A stretch of 64,000 nucleotides of DNA from Mytilisepta virgata (taxonomy: Eukaryota; Mollusca; Bivalvia; Mytilida; Mytilidae). Numbering within the stretch: position 1 is the first letter of the stretch; each line of letters starts with the position of its first letter. The DNA lies in assembly GCA_028015205.1 (NCBI GenBank), contig CM051514.1, forward strand, positions 35,914,150 through 35,978,149, read 5' to 3'. Of the stretch, positions 47,206 through 59,725 are shown piece by piece. Both the position numbers and the translations under genes were made by a program. Under the pieces are notes generated by a model. That model did no database searches. It was not told the origin of the DNA and was given only the letters and a program-made list of their open reading frames with translations.

Positions 47206-49099
47206 TCCTCTGAATGGTCCAGGTCTTTTTGTATATATATTTGTATATGTGTTTACTTATTTAGTGATATTTGCTTTACATAGTGCTGGCAGGAGGATAA
47301 TGGATAGATAGGTCAGTTAGGGTGTAATTGGGTTGGACAAAAATGTCATTTTGTCTCCTTAAGTGGGGAGGATAGTATTGAAGTTGAGGTTTTGAATTCG
47401 AGTTATCTTTCTTTATGCATAACTCTATTAAATAGACTGCAAGCTAGTGGCTTTAAATAGATTTAAATGCCAATCGAGTTGTCAGGTTACTTAAATAAAA
47501 CAAAACTAGTTTGGCTGGTTGGCAATTGTCCTTGTCTATGCTAGGGTGTGTTCAGTACAGGGTTGGGCATTGCTGCAGGCAGATGTGGAAGTTTCTTTGG
47601 AGAAAACTTGGAATTGGAGTTTGAGTATTATCAGAGTATAAAATGTTAAACCAGGAATGATCATTTCAGGAGAGTTCATTAATGTTTTCTTCTCATCATG
47701 GTAGTGAAGAACTCCCAGGGGATTTTTTTGGTGTGGTTGTAATGGAATTTCCAAATGAGTTGGTGGTAGTATTGAAAGTTTGAGGAAATGGTCAAAATGG
47801 TTTAGGCAGTCCTTTGAATACAGTATTCTTATAGTTCGAATATACTATATACATGTATGTACTTATGTTTGGAGTAAATTAAACCTTTACAGTATTTTAA
47901 AATAGTAACATATTTAGTCAGACCGTTCAGTTAGTTGACACGCTATATTGGTATTGTGAAATGAAGCACAAATGTAGATTTATGTTTGCTGTTAGTATAG
48001 CAGTGATGGGAAATATACAGTCCGTCAGTGTTTTCTGCTTGGTGTGTAGGTAAATAAAATGCAAATTTTACATGGTTCTTTTGAATACCCTATTGATAGA
48101 TCAATTCTGAATTCCCAAAACTTAAAAGAACCTATAAGGAATATTTCACTTCTATACACTATTTTACCGTAATTACATTAATGGCTAAATTCATTTTTAC
48201 GTTCATAAAAGGGGATACACTAAAAATCAGATGCCAATTTAGGTTTAACAAATTGCCATTTTGATTTCTATATAACAGTATAAATAAGTGTAGTAGATTT
48301 TCAAGATATTTCCTCTTCCCTCCATAAAAGATATATATTCTTGGTATACATGCAACTTTAGATATTTGTCAACAAAAGAAACATCAATATTTTGTACCCA
48401 TAATTCTCTTCCAGATTTTAAACCGACTATTCGTTCTGTTGTACTATTCCTTTACGGATATAAAATAATTTCTCTTCCTTAACATTAGCATTTGTTTTTT
48501 ATTTATATTTAACAGTAAAAATTTCCCTCGAGTCTAACCTACTTCCGCAATTTTACAGCCACTTCCTCGCTTCTTTTCCTTTAAGAATGTAGTTGTCATG
48601 ACTAAGTCCTGCTGAAAGGATATTGTCGAATTAAAATCAGGATCGGTAATGAGGGCGGAATGGTCAGTAACAAATTTCCGAATTACAAAATGTGTTCCGA
48701 AGAACTAAAATTGCTATATTTATTATTTTCTATGGCAATCAAAAGACGAAGAGAAGATAATTTTACGGCTATATTAAAGACACTGGAAGTGCAATAAAGT
48801 TATTCTGCTGATGGCAATGTGGAATATTGATGAGTTATTCAACACTGTCAATGATCAATATTATAAAAAAGACAATAAACAAATACATAACTTCATTTTA
48901 TTATGGAAATGTGTATGAAAAAAATAAGAATGCGTGTCTGTTTTATGTATTGTTCTATTCTCTTTTCAATATATATTTAAAATCAGCTTTAGTTTAAATG
49001 TGTCATGCAAATGATGTAATTTTCAACTCGGTGATATTTTTGTGGAACATTTTTAAAATTATAATGCCATATATTGTTAATCACATTGCTAGTACTTTA
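47206..49099. other. Gypsy 3' flank and non-coding sequence
   Basis: A polypurine tract-like 'aagtggggagg' at about 47361 could mark the start of a 3' LTR, but no matching second LTR was found. No gene was supported in the rest. Confidence 0.35.
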
Positions 49100-49305
49100 G
49101 TTTCTGTGCTGTTTTGTTTTTCATTCTTTTAGTTATAAATGTATCCTTGTGGCGTTTGTTTGTTTGTTTGATCCATTCTCCTGACTTTGTCGTTTCCTTG
49201 GACTTAGAGTTTGTGGACTTTTCCTACTGTTTTGTCTCTTCGGGATTCTTTTGCCGACATTTCGCATTATTCGTGAAGTCTATGTTAACACATCTGCATT
49301 ATTGA
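49100..49305 (+). mobile_element. Retroelement tail R1b, plus-strand copy
   Basis: Contains 'ttttcattcttttagttata', 'cctgactttgtcgtttcctt' and 'cctactgttttgtctcttcg', parallel to the reverse complements of 33640-33835 and 45135-45420. The short frame across it is not a gene. Confidence 0.65.
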
Positions 49306-50401
49306 AATGCCCTGATGCGAATTAGTGTTAAAAAATTACAAACAAAAAATAAATCAAACAGATACTGTCAAATTTTTTCTCAGATATAACCATACGGTTT
49401 TCTCTTCTTTTCATTTTATAAAATGGTAGGACCACTTTTGTAAAATCATATAGTTTTCATAATCCGTGTATACATACGGTATCAACCCGAGTAAGCAATA
49501 TCACTCAAAGTGTAATAACTACTATATCATGTATATATATGATAAATAAGATATTACAAACATACACTAGAACAGTATTTTTGCTAATAATAAGTATATG
49601 TTTTAGTGGAAACCATAGGAAATATGGAAATATCAGATAAGGGACGGCGATTTAATCAGATAAAGGTCAACTTGATACGACAAGAATTGGAAAAACAAAC
49701 GTCGAATTCGATATAGTGCATAATTCGAATACATTTTATATTAAAAGACAATGTTCACATATTCTGGTCATCCTGCAACATAAAATCTATCAAAAACGTC
49801 TAGTGAACAGTGAATTTCTGCATAAGGCGAGCAACGTAAAAAGACCGCAAGACCGTCGCATTTCACAACGTAATAACGTTTGTACAGTGACGTCACAGTT
49901 AAAATGATATAAAGTCAGTATATCACTTTTAAATATGCAGTTAATACAGTTTGGTTGCCCATATAGCAGAATTTCAGGATAAGATATACTAAACCAAAAA
50001 GAATGAAAACATATTCAAACCAAATTTGAACGCCAAAGTGCATGAAGAATAAAACCAAAAACATAAGCAATGTAAACGCCTACAAAAAACAACGAGTGAT
50101 GTCATGTTAAGCATGTTCTTCTTTTTAACGTTTTCCATCGAAAGCAGGACTGAACTAGTATCAGTTTGGAATGACGATTTCTCACTTAAATGTGAGAAAA
50201 AACGGATATGGATTGAAGTTAAAAAGAAAGCACAAAATCAAAAGTATATAACTAAACAAACATTCAGAGCTTACAGTGATCTTCAATTGTGGGAAACTAC
50301 ACTATAACGCAAGCCCCGAATGGCCACAGATTTATTCCTGAGTAGTTATATCCATCGGTACAATATCATGTGAAATATCAATAAATAAACTAGAAAAAGA
50401 C
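49306..50401. other. Non-coding stretch
   Basis: Only short frames (49716-49907, 50104-50307) without domains or splice support. No repeats recognised. Confidence 0.4.
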
Positions 50402-50856
50402 TACTGTAAATTCGGAAATTTTCAAGTGCACTTATTATTGCGATTCTTCTACCCCAGGAAAAATTGCGAGGTTTAATTATTGCGAACGCCGCCCATGTGA
50501 AAAAGGGTTTTTTATTGCGATCGGAGATCGTGTAAAAATTTTAGATGGAAGTTTTATTAATGTCATCGTTTTAATTAATTGTTTTAAAATGATTAGATTT
50601 CAAAATGTTAATATACATATAATTGCTGCCAAAACAATAACTATTTGATTAAGTCACGACCAATTAACTTGTCTCTGGATGTCGGCAATCAAAGACCAGA
50701 AACTTACCCATGACAATATAAACAAAAGGACACAAATTTAGAATAAATCGGACGTGAAAATATGCATTAAAATGCGAGTTTTTAATATTAAGATCCTCAA
50801 CCGATCGCAATTTTCGAAATAATAAAAACATCGCAATGATTTCCATATTTACAGTA
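50402..50856. mobile_element. MITE with 'tactgtaaat' ends
   Basis: The left end 'tactgtaaattcggaaatt' and the right end, reverse complement 'tactgtaaatatggaaatc', form inverted repeats of about 19 bp with mismatches and TA at both ends. The interior repeats 'attgcgat' on both strands (50438, 50483, 50514 and reverse near 50805 and 50832). This end sequence is familiar from molluscan MITEs. Confidence 0.75.
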
Positions 50857-51033
50857 TTCGATATTGGACAGTCGCATAAAACGAATCGGGGTTAAACCAT
50901 ATCGTGGAGCCCCAGTCCTTCCTCTTTTTAAATATGGTCAGGGAAAACTGAAAAAATATCAAAACACACTATAAAAGTCAATCGGACATGCTTCCAACTC
51001 TTATGTTGACACAAACTATTAGAAACAAAACAA

Positions 51034-51315
51034 TTAAGGTGGTACCCAACACTACAGGGAGATAACTCTTAAAAATCACCAGAACGTTTTAATCAAATTT
51101 AATAAGAAAAGAGAAATTAAGCTTCTGTATGATCAAAATTGATATTTGCCAAACTCCTATATATTCAATGAAATTATTCCCGTGAAGTGTGAAATTCTAT
51201 TTACTAAAAGAAATCAACATTTATGTCAACAGGTCAAAGTAAATATTCCCTAAAAATTTTATCAAAATTAAACAAGCCAAATTTATTTTAGTCAAGGTGT
51301 TGGGTACCACCTTAA
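51034..51315. mobile_element. TTAA-flanked MITE with perfect terminal inverted repeats (second)
   Basis: Left: TTAA 'ggtggtacccaacac'. Right: 'gtgttgggtaccacc' TTAA. The 15-bp inverted repeats are perfect. Interior ~275 bp is AT-rich and non-coding. Both TTAA elements in the window start GGT, but their ends otherwise differ, so they are separate families. Confidence 0.88.
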
Positions 51316-52683
51316 GTGTTCGCATTTAACATAGCTGAGATTCAACATTTAAATCTACCAATCTAAGGAAGCATTAGTCTGCTATACCCCCAGCGAGCTG
51401 GTAATTTAGTGTAAAAACACCATTATCTCAGATGGCATAGCTAGAAGTTGTACAAGGCCAAAAAGATGCCGTTAATACAGAACTAGTATTGGAGGAATTT
51501 TCACATAAATTTCACTTATCTCAGAATAATTCTTCTTTTACTGAAACTAATGACAATACATTTAATTTTAATTTGACATTGATTGAATAGCATTGCTACC
51601 CTATTGCATCACAGGGAATCTTGAAGAGTATCAATTTGCATTAATTTAATGAAATTCCATTAGCGGAAGACATTTGTTTAGTTCAAATATTCTAAAAGAT
51701 TGCTAAGCTTTCTCGGTTAAGGAAATTTATACTTAAAATATTAAAATAATAAACTTTAAAATGATATAATCTTGATAAAGGCTTTCAAATCGGACAATTG
51801 TCTATAATATAATATATCTGTCCTTGTATGGTTTTGCCTTACACTTTTGGCCATTTTGGCATTTTTTTGAATTTGCTCTTCATTTTTAGGGTAATTGTTG
51901 TTTCAATATTTAGGGCCTTGAGAACAACGTATGAGTCAAAAACCGACTATGTGTGCACATCATAATTGGTATCATAGGATTTATTATTTTTCACTTCTTT
52001 TGGATCAAAGTTTCTTAAAGCCAAACATGCTGTATTGAAAAAATCAAAAACTGGTATCATACATATAGAAGTTTTTTTTAGAAGTAGAGTTGAAGTTAGA
52101 AATACAGTTAAGAATTTTTCAGTTTACATCGGTAAATAGATATAATAGCAGTTTACTTCATGTTTGTACTTGGCAAACTTAAATTCACTTTGTTTTCACT
52201 TTGCACATTACTATGAAGAAATGCTCACTTACCAGGCAGTAGTATCAAGAACTAAATAAGCTAATTATAACACGTCTCTAATCAAACGTGAACTTGCTGT
52301 TGTATTTATAGAACATACTGGTTTCAATGTCTTTTTTTTATTTTTGAAAGGTATTTAACTTAAAAGATATATCTAATGTAAATTTTCAGAAACTTGTACA
52401 TTTAGCTCTCATGTTACTCGGAAGTATTTATTTTTAATAATACCAGTTAAAATTTTATGTACTAGATATATACATGTATTTGGCAGGCATGACACATATT
52501 AATACCAAATAATTATAGCTTTAATCAACAATATAACCATGAGAATATAATGCTTGTATGTTTGTCTATCAAAGCCAAAGATAATATAGTATATTTAGGG
52601 GATCTTTCCTCTATAAAAGTACCTATATTTTCTTTTCCTTTTATATTTAAAAAGCACATCATTAAAAAGAACGCCAACCAGAT
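51316..52683. other. Non-coding stretch with a degraded dispersed repeat
   Basis: Near 51830-51970 a repeat scrap reads 'tggttttgccttacactttt' and 'gactatgtgtgcacatcata', similar to 19560-19690. No gene was supported. Confidence 0.4.
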
Positions 52684-52790
52684 TGTTAAGTGCGGGTGCG
52701 GGATTTTTTCGCTGCATTGAAGACCCTTTGGTAGCCTTGAGCTCTTGTCTGCTCTTTGACACATTTCCCTGTTTCCATTCTATATTCTAA
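52684..52790 (+). repeat. Dispersed repeat family D4, copy 2
   Basis: Contains 'gcgggtgcgggattttttcg', 'ttgaagaccctttggtagcc' and 'ccctgtttccattctatatt', matching 34632-34772. Confidence 0.75.
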
Positions 52791-54130
52791 AGAGTAAATT
52801 TGAGTTGCCTCCCTTATAATGCTGCCCATTAGCCTTTTGTAGTTTGACAAGAAGACATTATTATTAAAACCTTGACAGATTTGTCAGAATATTTTATACT
52901 TCTTCATTTATATTCTGAAATAACTAGAAATGTTTCCAAGATAACAGAATGTATTTGACAGTTAAGCAAAATCCATTTTCTGCTTTATTATTATTCAAAA
53001 CATTTATTCAGACAACTAGAAAATGGTTAAATATATGTATGAGTATGTATGGTAAATGACAGAAAAGAATTGACATTTTGTCATTCTACCGCTGAAATAT
53101 CTCTTAAGCAAACATTAACCAGACAGCTTAAGGAAAAGGTCAAATCTATTGACATACATTCACTGTCACAAAATGATTACAATATAAGTTGTCGAACTGT
53201 AATCTAATTTTGTAACAAACGGTCCGAATACAGGAAGTTTTGCTGGAAGCCAAACATTGAAGGAAACACCAGACTTTTACGAATGGAAAGCAACGAACCT
53301 AAATAACATCAAACAAAAGTAGAAATCAACAATCGTAGTCCTATAAATAATAGAGATTATCGTTTCATTAGGTAATTTTCATTGTTTTATAGGAAAAGTT
53401 ATGATAGGGCCATTTTAGACCTCTTGAATAAGTTTTTTTCTGAATGTAACAACAACGCTAAAAAGTTTGTATATATTTGTCAATTGATACAGATATTGAA
53501 TAACCCTTTTTTATTGTTATTTCAAAGTGCTTTATTTATTTTTTTTTCGTGTACTTTTTCATTTGTTATGCTGTTATAATTCTGTAAAATAATTCTCTAC
53601 CTTATGTTAAAGGATAATTTATTTGTTTACATGCGTTGCTACACATGAGGAAGATCAAGATCACGATTAGCCATATGGTTTTTACATGTAATAAATTAGT
53701 CATTCCGCAACGGGACAGCACTGATGAAGGGTACTAAAATTTTGCTAAGATTAAATTATTTTTATAATTCAAAATTATATTTGTTTTATTTTGATGTTGT
53801 TTTGCAACTTTTTAGACGTTTATTTATTTTTTAGTTTGCATTGTATCATTAATTTATTATCTAGTAAGTTCGAACGTTGGTTATTACTTTAGACGCTATA
53901 TATATAAACTATAACCGTGATCCACAAATTAACTCTAGAAATACAAAACGTGAATTACAGAATTTAAACACAGCTCTCGACTATTTTCAGTATTTTTACT
54001 GATGTACTCTTTATAAATATTCGTGAATGGATTCAGAAAATGCCAACAATAGGTATTAAAACGATCCTGATAAAAACAAAGGAAAATGAGAAGAACCCTG
54101 GGTTACTGATCAAATGAAAGCATTTTTTTT
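52791..54130. other. Non-coding stretch
   Basis: No exon or repeat of note. The AT-rich frame at 53382-53579 is hydrophobic by composition only. Confidence 0.4.
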
Positions 54131-54284
54131 GGTTTGAAATTAGCAAAGTTACTGTGTGTCAGTTGTCCTAGACCTGAAAGATACTTTGAAAATAGATCTG
54201 ACAGATGGAGATTTGCTACTCTAGGATTCTCGAAGTGTTCGAATACTACAGATTTGTGCAGATAAACCGATATTTAAATACAAA

Positions 54285-54356
54285 TGTGAATTGTCTGAAT
54301 GACTACAACAATTTTATGGGAGGTGTTGACCGTAACGATCAGATGTGTCATTTACA
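54285..54356 (+). pseudogene. piggyBac-type transposase fragment
   Basis: Reads NCLNDYNNFMGGVDRNDQM. The DYNxxMGGVDxxDQ motif is the conserved core around one catalytic aspartate region of piggyBac/PGBD transposases (DDE_Tnp_1_7). Decayed sequence upstream (54150-54285) may be more of it. The frame runs straight into a retroelement tail, so the copy is truncated and dead. Confidence 0.75.
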
Positions 54357-54641
54357 CCAAATGAAAGCGAACATGTTCTATTGATGTTATCCCTTCCTCA
54401 TATCGTATTTGACATGGGCAGCATGGCGGGTGTCCTGCAGGAAGCAAAGACTGCTTACCCTTCCGGAGCACCTGAGTCTACCCCAGGGTTTTTTGGTTGG
54501 GTCCATGTTGTTCAAATGTTTTTAGTTTTTAATTGTAGTGCATGTATTGTTTTTGTCTTGTCTTCGTTATTCTCCGGAGTTTGTCAGTTATTTCGATTTT
54601 TCCCTCCTTTGAATATCCCTGTGGTATTTATTGACTTTACT
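54357..54641 (+). mobile_element. RT retroelement R1 tail, copy 5
   Basis: Starts 'caaatgaaagcgaacatgtt', corresponding to the end of the RT coding frame, and continues 'cttccggagcacctgagtct', 'tcttcgttattctccggagt' to 'tattgactttac'. It is joined to the piggyBac scrap; the 120-residue frame here is chimeric and not a gene. Confidence 0.82.
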
Positions 54642-55860
54642 TACAATCTTGATGGTTTTTTGATGAACCATAAACACCTAGATAATATTCGACTGGAAAA
54701 ATATTGAACCTCGGTTTTAAATTAAATGTAACTGCATGTGTATTCATGTACTAAAAATTACTCCTTACCATAAATTGTTCTAAGAATATGGCTGACAATA
54801 AATAATATTTTGGTGAGCATTTGAAACCATGTAATATTTGGTGGTTTTAGCCCAGGGAAGCCATCGTCACTAGAGCACAGTCATCTGGGAAGCCATTGAT
54901 GAAAGGGTTAAACAGCCCCGTACATATATTTTTTAGTTTTAATTAAGATATCCCGAAAAATTTTATGAACAGTTTGGGTTTTCAGTTTATTTCTTGTAGT
55001 AACAAAAATTATAAAGTACTGAAATTTAATATATCCAAAATAAGCACGATGAAAATCACTGCAATCTTCTTTTGTCTTAAATTATCCATTAAACACATGT
55101 GCATTCGAAGGACACATATCCAACTCAAATTAAAAAATTAAACAAAATTAGGCAAAAAGTCATAAAATTGTCATAGTTTTGCTCGACATTCTAACAACAC
55201 AATGCAAGTCAAAAACAAAATAACCTTGGATACTTATCCAAATAATAATGTGAATATTCAATTAATAACAGACAATCTTAAGATGCTTTCTGTAAATAAA
55301 TGATTGATATTTATTTACAATATGATAATCTAATTTATTAGTTGATTGCTTTGTGCTCTGAACTATAGTTCCCAAGTTATCATTTCAGTCTGAGAAATAT
55401 GTTTATTGACCCGTTTTTGTCTAATGATATCATACAAATTTCCATAAAGATTATAACAATTCTGAAAATATGTTTCTGGCTTATTATAGTCGGTCTTACG
55501 ATGAATATCAAAAATAATAAACTCAATTATGATAAAATATAACACTGAGACCTTTATGATGAAATGATACAGATTTCAATTAAAATTGATACTATACTCC
55601 AATTTGTAGATGTTTGTTTACAGCAATTCTGTCAAAGACAAGATCATACAATTGATCAACGGTTTAAAAAGATCAACCGAATATTCTATAAGGATGTTTT
55701 GTAATTATGCTTGCACTTTTGTATATTTGATCATTCAATCATTTGTACTTTAAAATGTACTAAACTTATTTAATTCTATTTCTTCGAAATGTCATATAAT
55801 GTAATAAAAATGCAAAAGAAAATATGTGCAAGGCCTTACATATTAACTGGCCGTAAGACT
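54642..55860. other. Non-coding stretch
   Basis: AT-rich; no domain, repeat family or splice-supported exon recognised. Confidence 0.4.
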
Positions 55861-56280
55861 CTAAACGTATGCCTGATGCCTGAAAACATACCTGTGGGCA
55901 CCAAAAAGAAACAACTTAACTATGTAATAGTATATCAATGATTCAATACACAAATCAAGGTTTATACTGCAAAACACAACACTATGATAGCATAACGGTG
56001 GCCTTTTTGAGTAAGTGTGGTCACGAGAACCAAAATTTAAGTTCCTTATAAACAGTGTTACCGTAAAAATTAGAATTATAAATACCATTGTCATTAAGGC
56101 CAGCATGTATGGCACCAAGCTTGGACAAAATATCCCTATAAAGATAATACAATTTTTTAAATGTATCGATTGATTACTAATATTGAAATAAAAATGTGTT
56201 ACAAACACTGTGAAGCACTTGTATTTTGTAATACTCATTCGATGGAGTCACAGGACCATCACCGTCAAGAAAGGGGAAAT
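55861..56280 (-). CDS. Candidate exon pair of an unrecognised membrane protein
   Basis: On the minus strand a possible exon at 56280-56209 (acceptor 'tccaattcag', possible donor gtgttt) encodes FPFLDGDGPVTPSNEYYKIQ. A second at 56135 (acceptor 'atctttatag') down to 55861 encodes a strong hydrophobic segment, LVPYMLALMTMVFIILIFTV, then a basic stretch FIRNLNFGSRDHTYSKR and a tail to the stop. The phases match, giving a stalk-transmembrane-cytoplasmic layout. The intron would be only 73 bp, the donor is weak, and no family is recognised, so this may be chance. An open frame at 58755-59140 on the same strand could be an upstream exon. Confidence 0.25.
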
Positions 56281-57254
56281 CTGAATTGGAAATGAAATGA
56301 ACAGAGATGTTAGCGTTTAGGGTACATTGTGAAATAAATATAACTGACGTCCAAAATAGACAAATAATATTGTTAGTATTTGATTTGTTAATTTTCAGTT
56401 CCTTAGGTAAATCTGCTTAATTCAAAACCTTTTGATTGTTTATAGACAAAATATCATTGAAATCCCGACAAAGGCTGTTAAAATGTTCTATTAGTTTTTT
56501 TAAAGGTTTTTTCTACAGTTTTCCCATCAACCATGATTAGTTGCAATACAGGAAAAGGTGCATAAATAGTGCCCATGTGTTTTCTAATAACCTGTCTTAA
56601 ACATTATTCCCGAAACGAACTGAGCTGTTGTCGAATGGAAACTTACATGATTTAATTATTTTCACGTATAAAAATTGAGTGTATTTTCAATGTATTTTTG
56701 TAATATTACTGAAGAAGGATTTGAAATTGTTGAAACAACTTTACCTGATTCACGAAGAGGTCATTTAAACAAATGTGAAATTTTCTGTTTTTAATTGGTA
56801 TGAGGCAGGGTAGCATATATTGAGTGGAAAAGTCATAACTGTTAATTAAACTAAATTATAACGTACTTTAATTAGACTCCCAATAACGGTTTACACTCCT
56901 AAAAAAATATAACTATTGTGGTAAGCTTTATTATAGCAATTAACCATACTTTCTTTAATTAGTATGTATTAACAGTATAAGAATGGTATAGGATTCATTT
57001 TGAATAAATGCAAAAGTGTCACTTATAACCAATAGAAACATAGTAGTTACTTGATATCTTTCCACAGTAAATGCTACAAATATTAAATCATGTGTAATTC
57101 TGTAAAAAGAGCTCTTTCTCCCAATGACTTGAAGACTTTAAATTCATACTGGCCTCTCACGAATACTTCCGATTTCTATTGAAATTTATGACGAGATAGC
57201 ACGAGATCCATACAATCGGTTTAACACCACAACTGTTCATTGTCTGTACCAAGT

Positions 57255-57402
57255 CAGACTATCCTGACTCTATGTTGTGTTAATGTTTGTGTTTTTTGCT
57301 CCTTTATGTTATTTGTTTCTCCGGATGTCTGTCAGTCGGGTTACTTTGATTGATTGTATGCCGTTGTTGAACTTCCTTGTTATCCATTTTGTTGTTTATC
57401 AG
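57255..57402 (+). repeat. Dispersed repeat family D1, copy 5
   Basis: Contains 'cctgactctatgttgtgtta', 'gggttactttgattgattgt' and 'cttgttatccattttgttgt', matching 6123-6270. Confidence 0.75.
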
Positions 57403-58754
57403 AATTTTGAGCTGCTGTAAAGAGTAACTACATTCAAAAATGTTACATCAAATGTGTGCCCATACAACAGGATAGACAGAATGGATATTTAGGTACCCAT
57501 AAAACCATGTCCATTGAATCGTGTTAGTATGTCATCGTTGGCCGTTAAGATTTCCTCTTATGTCTTGAAAAAATATGTATACCGTATTAAAACAGTGGAG
57601 AAAACTATAATTTTGTCAATCAAATACCTTAATGCAACCAGAAATTATTCTACTGAAAAACATTCAACCTCTATTTGTAATCTTTCACTATGCAGCTGCA
57701 TGTGTATTCTTGTACTAAAAATAATTAAGTACCATACATTGTTCTAAGAAAGTGACGAAAATGGACAGTCCTATGACCTTATTTTGACAAAAAAAAAAAA
57801 AAAAAAAAAAAAACACCATCCGACCGTAACAATGTTGTTGTTTCATGATCAGTTATTTTCAAACAAAGAGCGGAAAAGTTATGTATATGTATTTTCTTCA
57901 GACCAAGGATAACCCTGCACAAAAATAATTATACCGAAAAAAGATTCGATAACTCATATACCAAAATCCAATCAATGTCAAAAAGCTTTTTGAAACAAAA
58001 TGCTCGTCGTTTTGGGAACTAATTGTCTGCATCGAAACAGCAGTACTTCATATTTATCGGTCTCCAAAGATATACAACTGGTGATGTTTGAATTGTTTTT
58101 TTTTCCTTATTCGGATTTCTACTACTTATTGACTCAGTCGTAAATATTTTATCACGAGGAAATTTCTGCATAAAAGTATATTTTTAAATTCCAAGCTAGG
58201 AATTCCCACTTCAAATTGATAACAAGAATTGTGAAATTCAAGATCAAATCTTAATTACCATTTGACAGTTAACAGTGTAATCCAGATTCTACAAATAATT
58301 CCAAAAAGAAATTCCATTTATTATCGGTTTATTACATGTCACTGTGTGCAATTTATTCTTCTATCAAATGTGAAGTGATGACAGGAATTACAATAAATCT
58401 TTACAACTTGGTTATCAGTTTTATTTACTGCTCTGTTCTTGTTTTTAAATTCCTTATAACGTTAATACTCTTTAAAATCTTTTGTTAATTTACTGCATGT
58501 ATCATGTACTTTTACAAGCGATCTCATGTTGAACAACTCAAACATTTACTGTACTGCTATACATTTCAAATAACAATAACTTATGTCCTACAATTCAGCA
58601 TGGTTCATAAATATATCAAACAATATCATGAACCTTCAAGATGACGCTATATTTCAGGCCAAAACAATATAGAAAATATGCTGTCGTGGAAAACATGCAT
58701 GTCACCATTGGACGTCTAGATAATAGGTTTTCTTGCAGATTGATAAAGAAAAAT

Positions 58755-59140
58755 TCAAGCAGCGAGTCTGATCGACAATAAAACAGTTAAAGTATAAATA
58801 TCATTATTTACTCCGATTTTGTTGTTTAATTTTTCAGTTTTTAAGTCTACATTCATCCAGTTGTCATTTTCGGAAATCGTACTTATCTCATGTTTTCTTG
58901 TATTTTGAAGCCTTTTGGCGAATGAAGAAACGCCAAAAGTCGGGTCATACAATGTGAAGTCGACGATAACTTCAAAGACTGTACAGTTGTGCTGAAGGGT
59001 AGCCCAAAGGCTGCACAGAAGTGTTTTTGGGTGGTACAATCTCAATGTTATACACGTAGATAACTGATTTATTAACGGTTTGGCCTTTTCTGTGGTAAAA
59101 ATATATGATCTTTGGACGAATAGACATTGTTTTCTACTTT
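58755..59140 (-). CDS. Candidate exon or ORF, unrecognised protein
   Basis: A minus-strand frame of about 128 codons without an ATG start, containing NCTVFEVIVDFTLYDPTFGV, SSFAKRLQNTRKHE and IYTLTVLLSIRLAA before a stop. Composition (alternating hydrophobic, few rare residues) is more protein-like than the surrounding shadows, and an acceptor-like 'aactgtacag' precedes FEV. I do not recognise the family. It could be an extracellular exon of the same gene as 55861-56280, or chance. Confidence 0.25.
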
Positions 59141-59569
59141 TTTGTTTTTCATTTCAAGTGCTTAATCAATTGAGTTAGTTGCTGCGCTCTACTTATTTTT
59201 TGGTCACTGGTATCTTCTTTTACACTCACAGATGCAAATGTGAAGGGTGGGTACTCGCTAAAGTACATTTTTCATAAGAGTTAAACAAGAGGAGGATTAG
59301 TTAATAGTAACCTAACGTTAATCTGGTTTGAGACTGAGACTTTTTTCACTAAAGCCCCCAAACATGGGGTATGTTAGTACAGAGTCTAATAACTAATAAA
59401 TGTGAACAATTAACATATATACATGTACATAGATCTTAATATGACTAGAGAAACTTCTACATGTTTGTAACGTTTGAGATCAAACTATTGTGAGCATGCA
59501 AACAAAATATATATAATGGAATGAAATAATGTATATAATGGAAGATTCAAGTATTAAAATAACAATCCA
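59141..59569. other. Non-coding stretch
   Basis: Nothing recognised. Confidence 0.4.
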
Positions 59570-59725
59570 AAGATACTAATATTAGATATAGTAAATTTAT
59601 ACTATGCTGTATACGACGCATTTCAAGGATTTCCCTCTCATCAGCAGCATTGAAACCGAAACATATGGAAGACCAAAAACCAAACTTATATTAAACAAGA
59701 AGTACTCAACCAAAAAAACTACAAT
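59570..59725 (-). repeat. Dispersed repeat family D2, copy 3
   Basis: Contains 'actatgctgtatacgacgca', 'cagcagcattgaaaccgaaa' and 'ttaaacaagaagtactcaac', matching 39113-39335 and the reverse of 10111-10325. Confidence 0.8.

Noticed and set aside
47361..47900. 3' LTR of the gypsy remnant
   Set aside because: A polypurine-like tract is present, but no second LTR or clear TG..CA ends were found.
54345..54707. 120-residue plus-strand ORF
   Set aside because: Chimera of the piggyBac scrap's end and the R1 retroelement tail.
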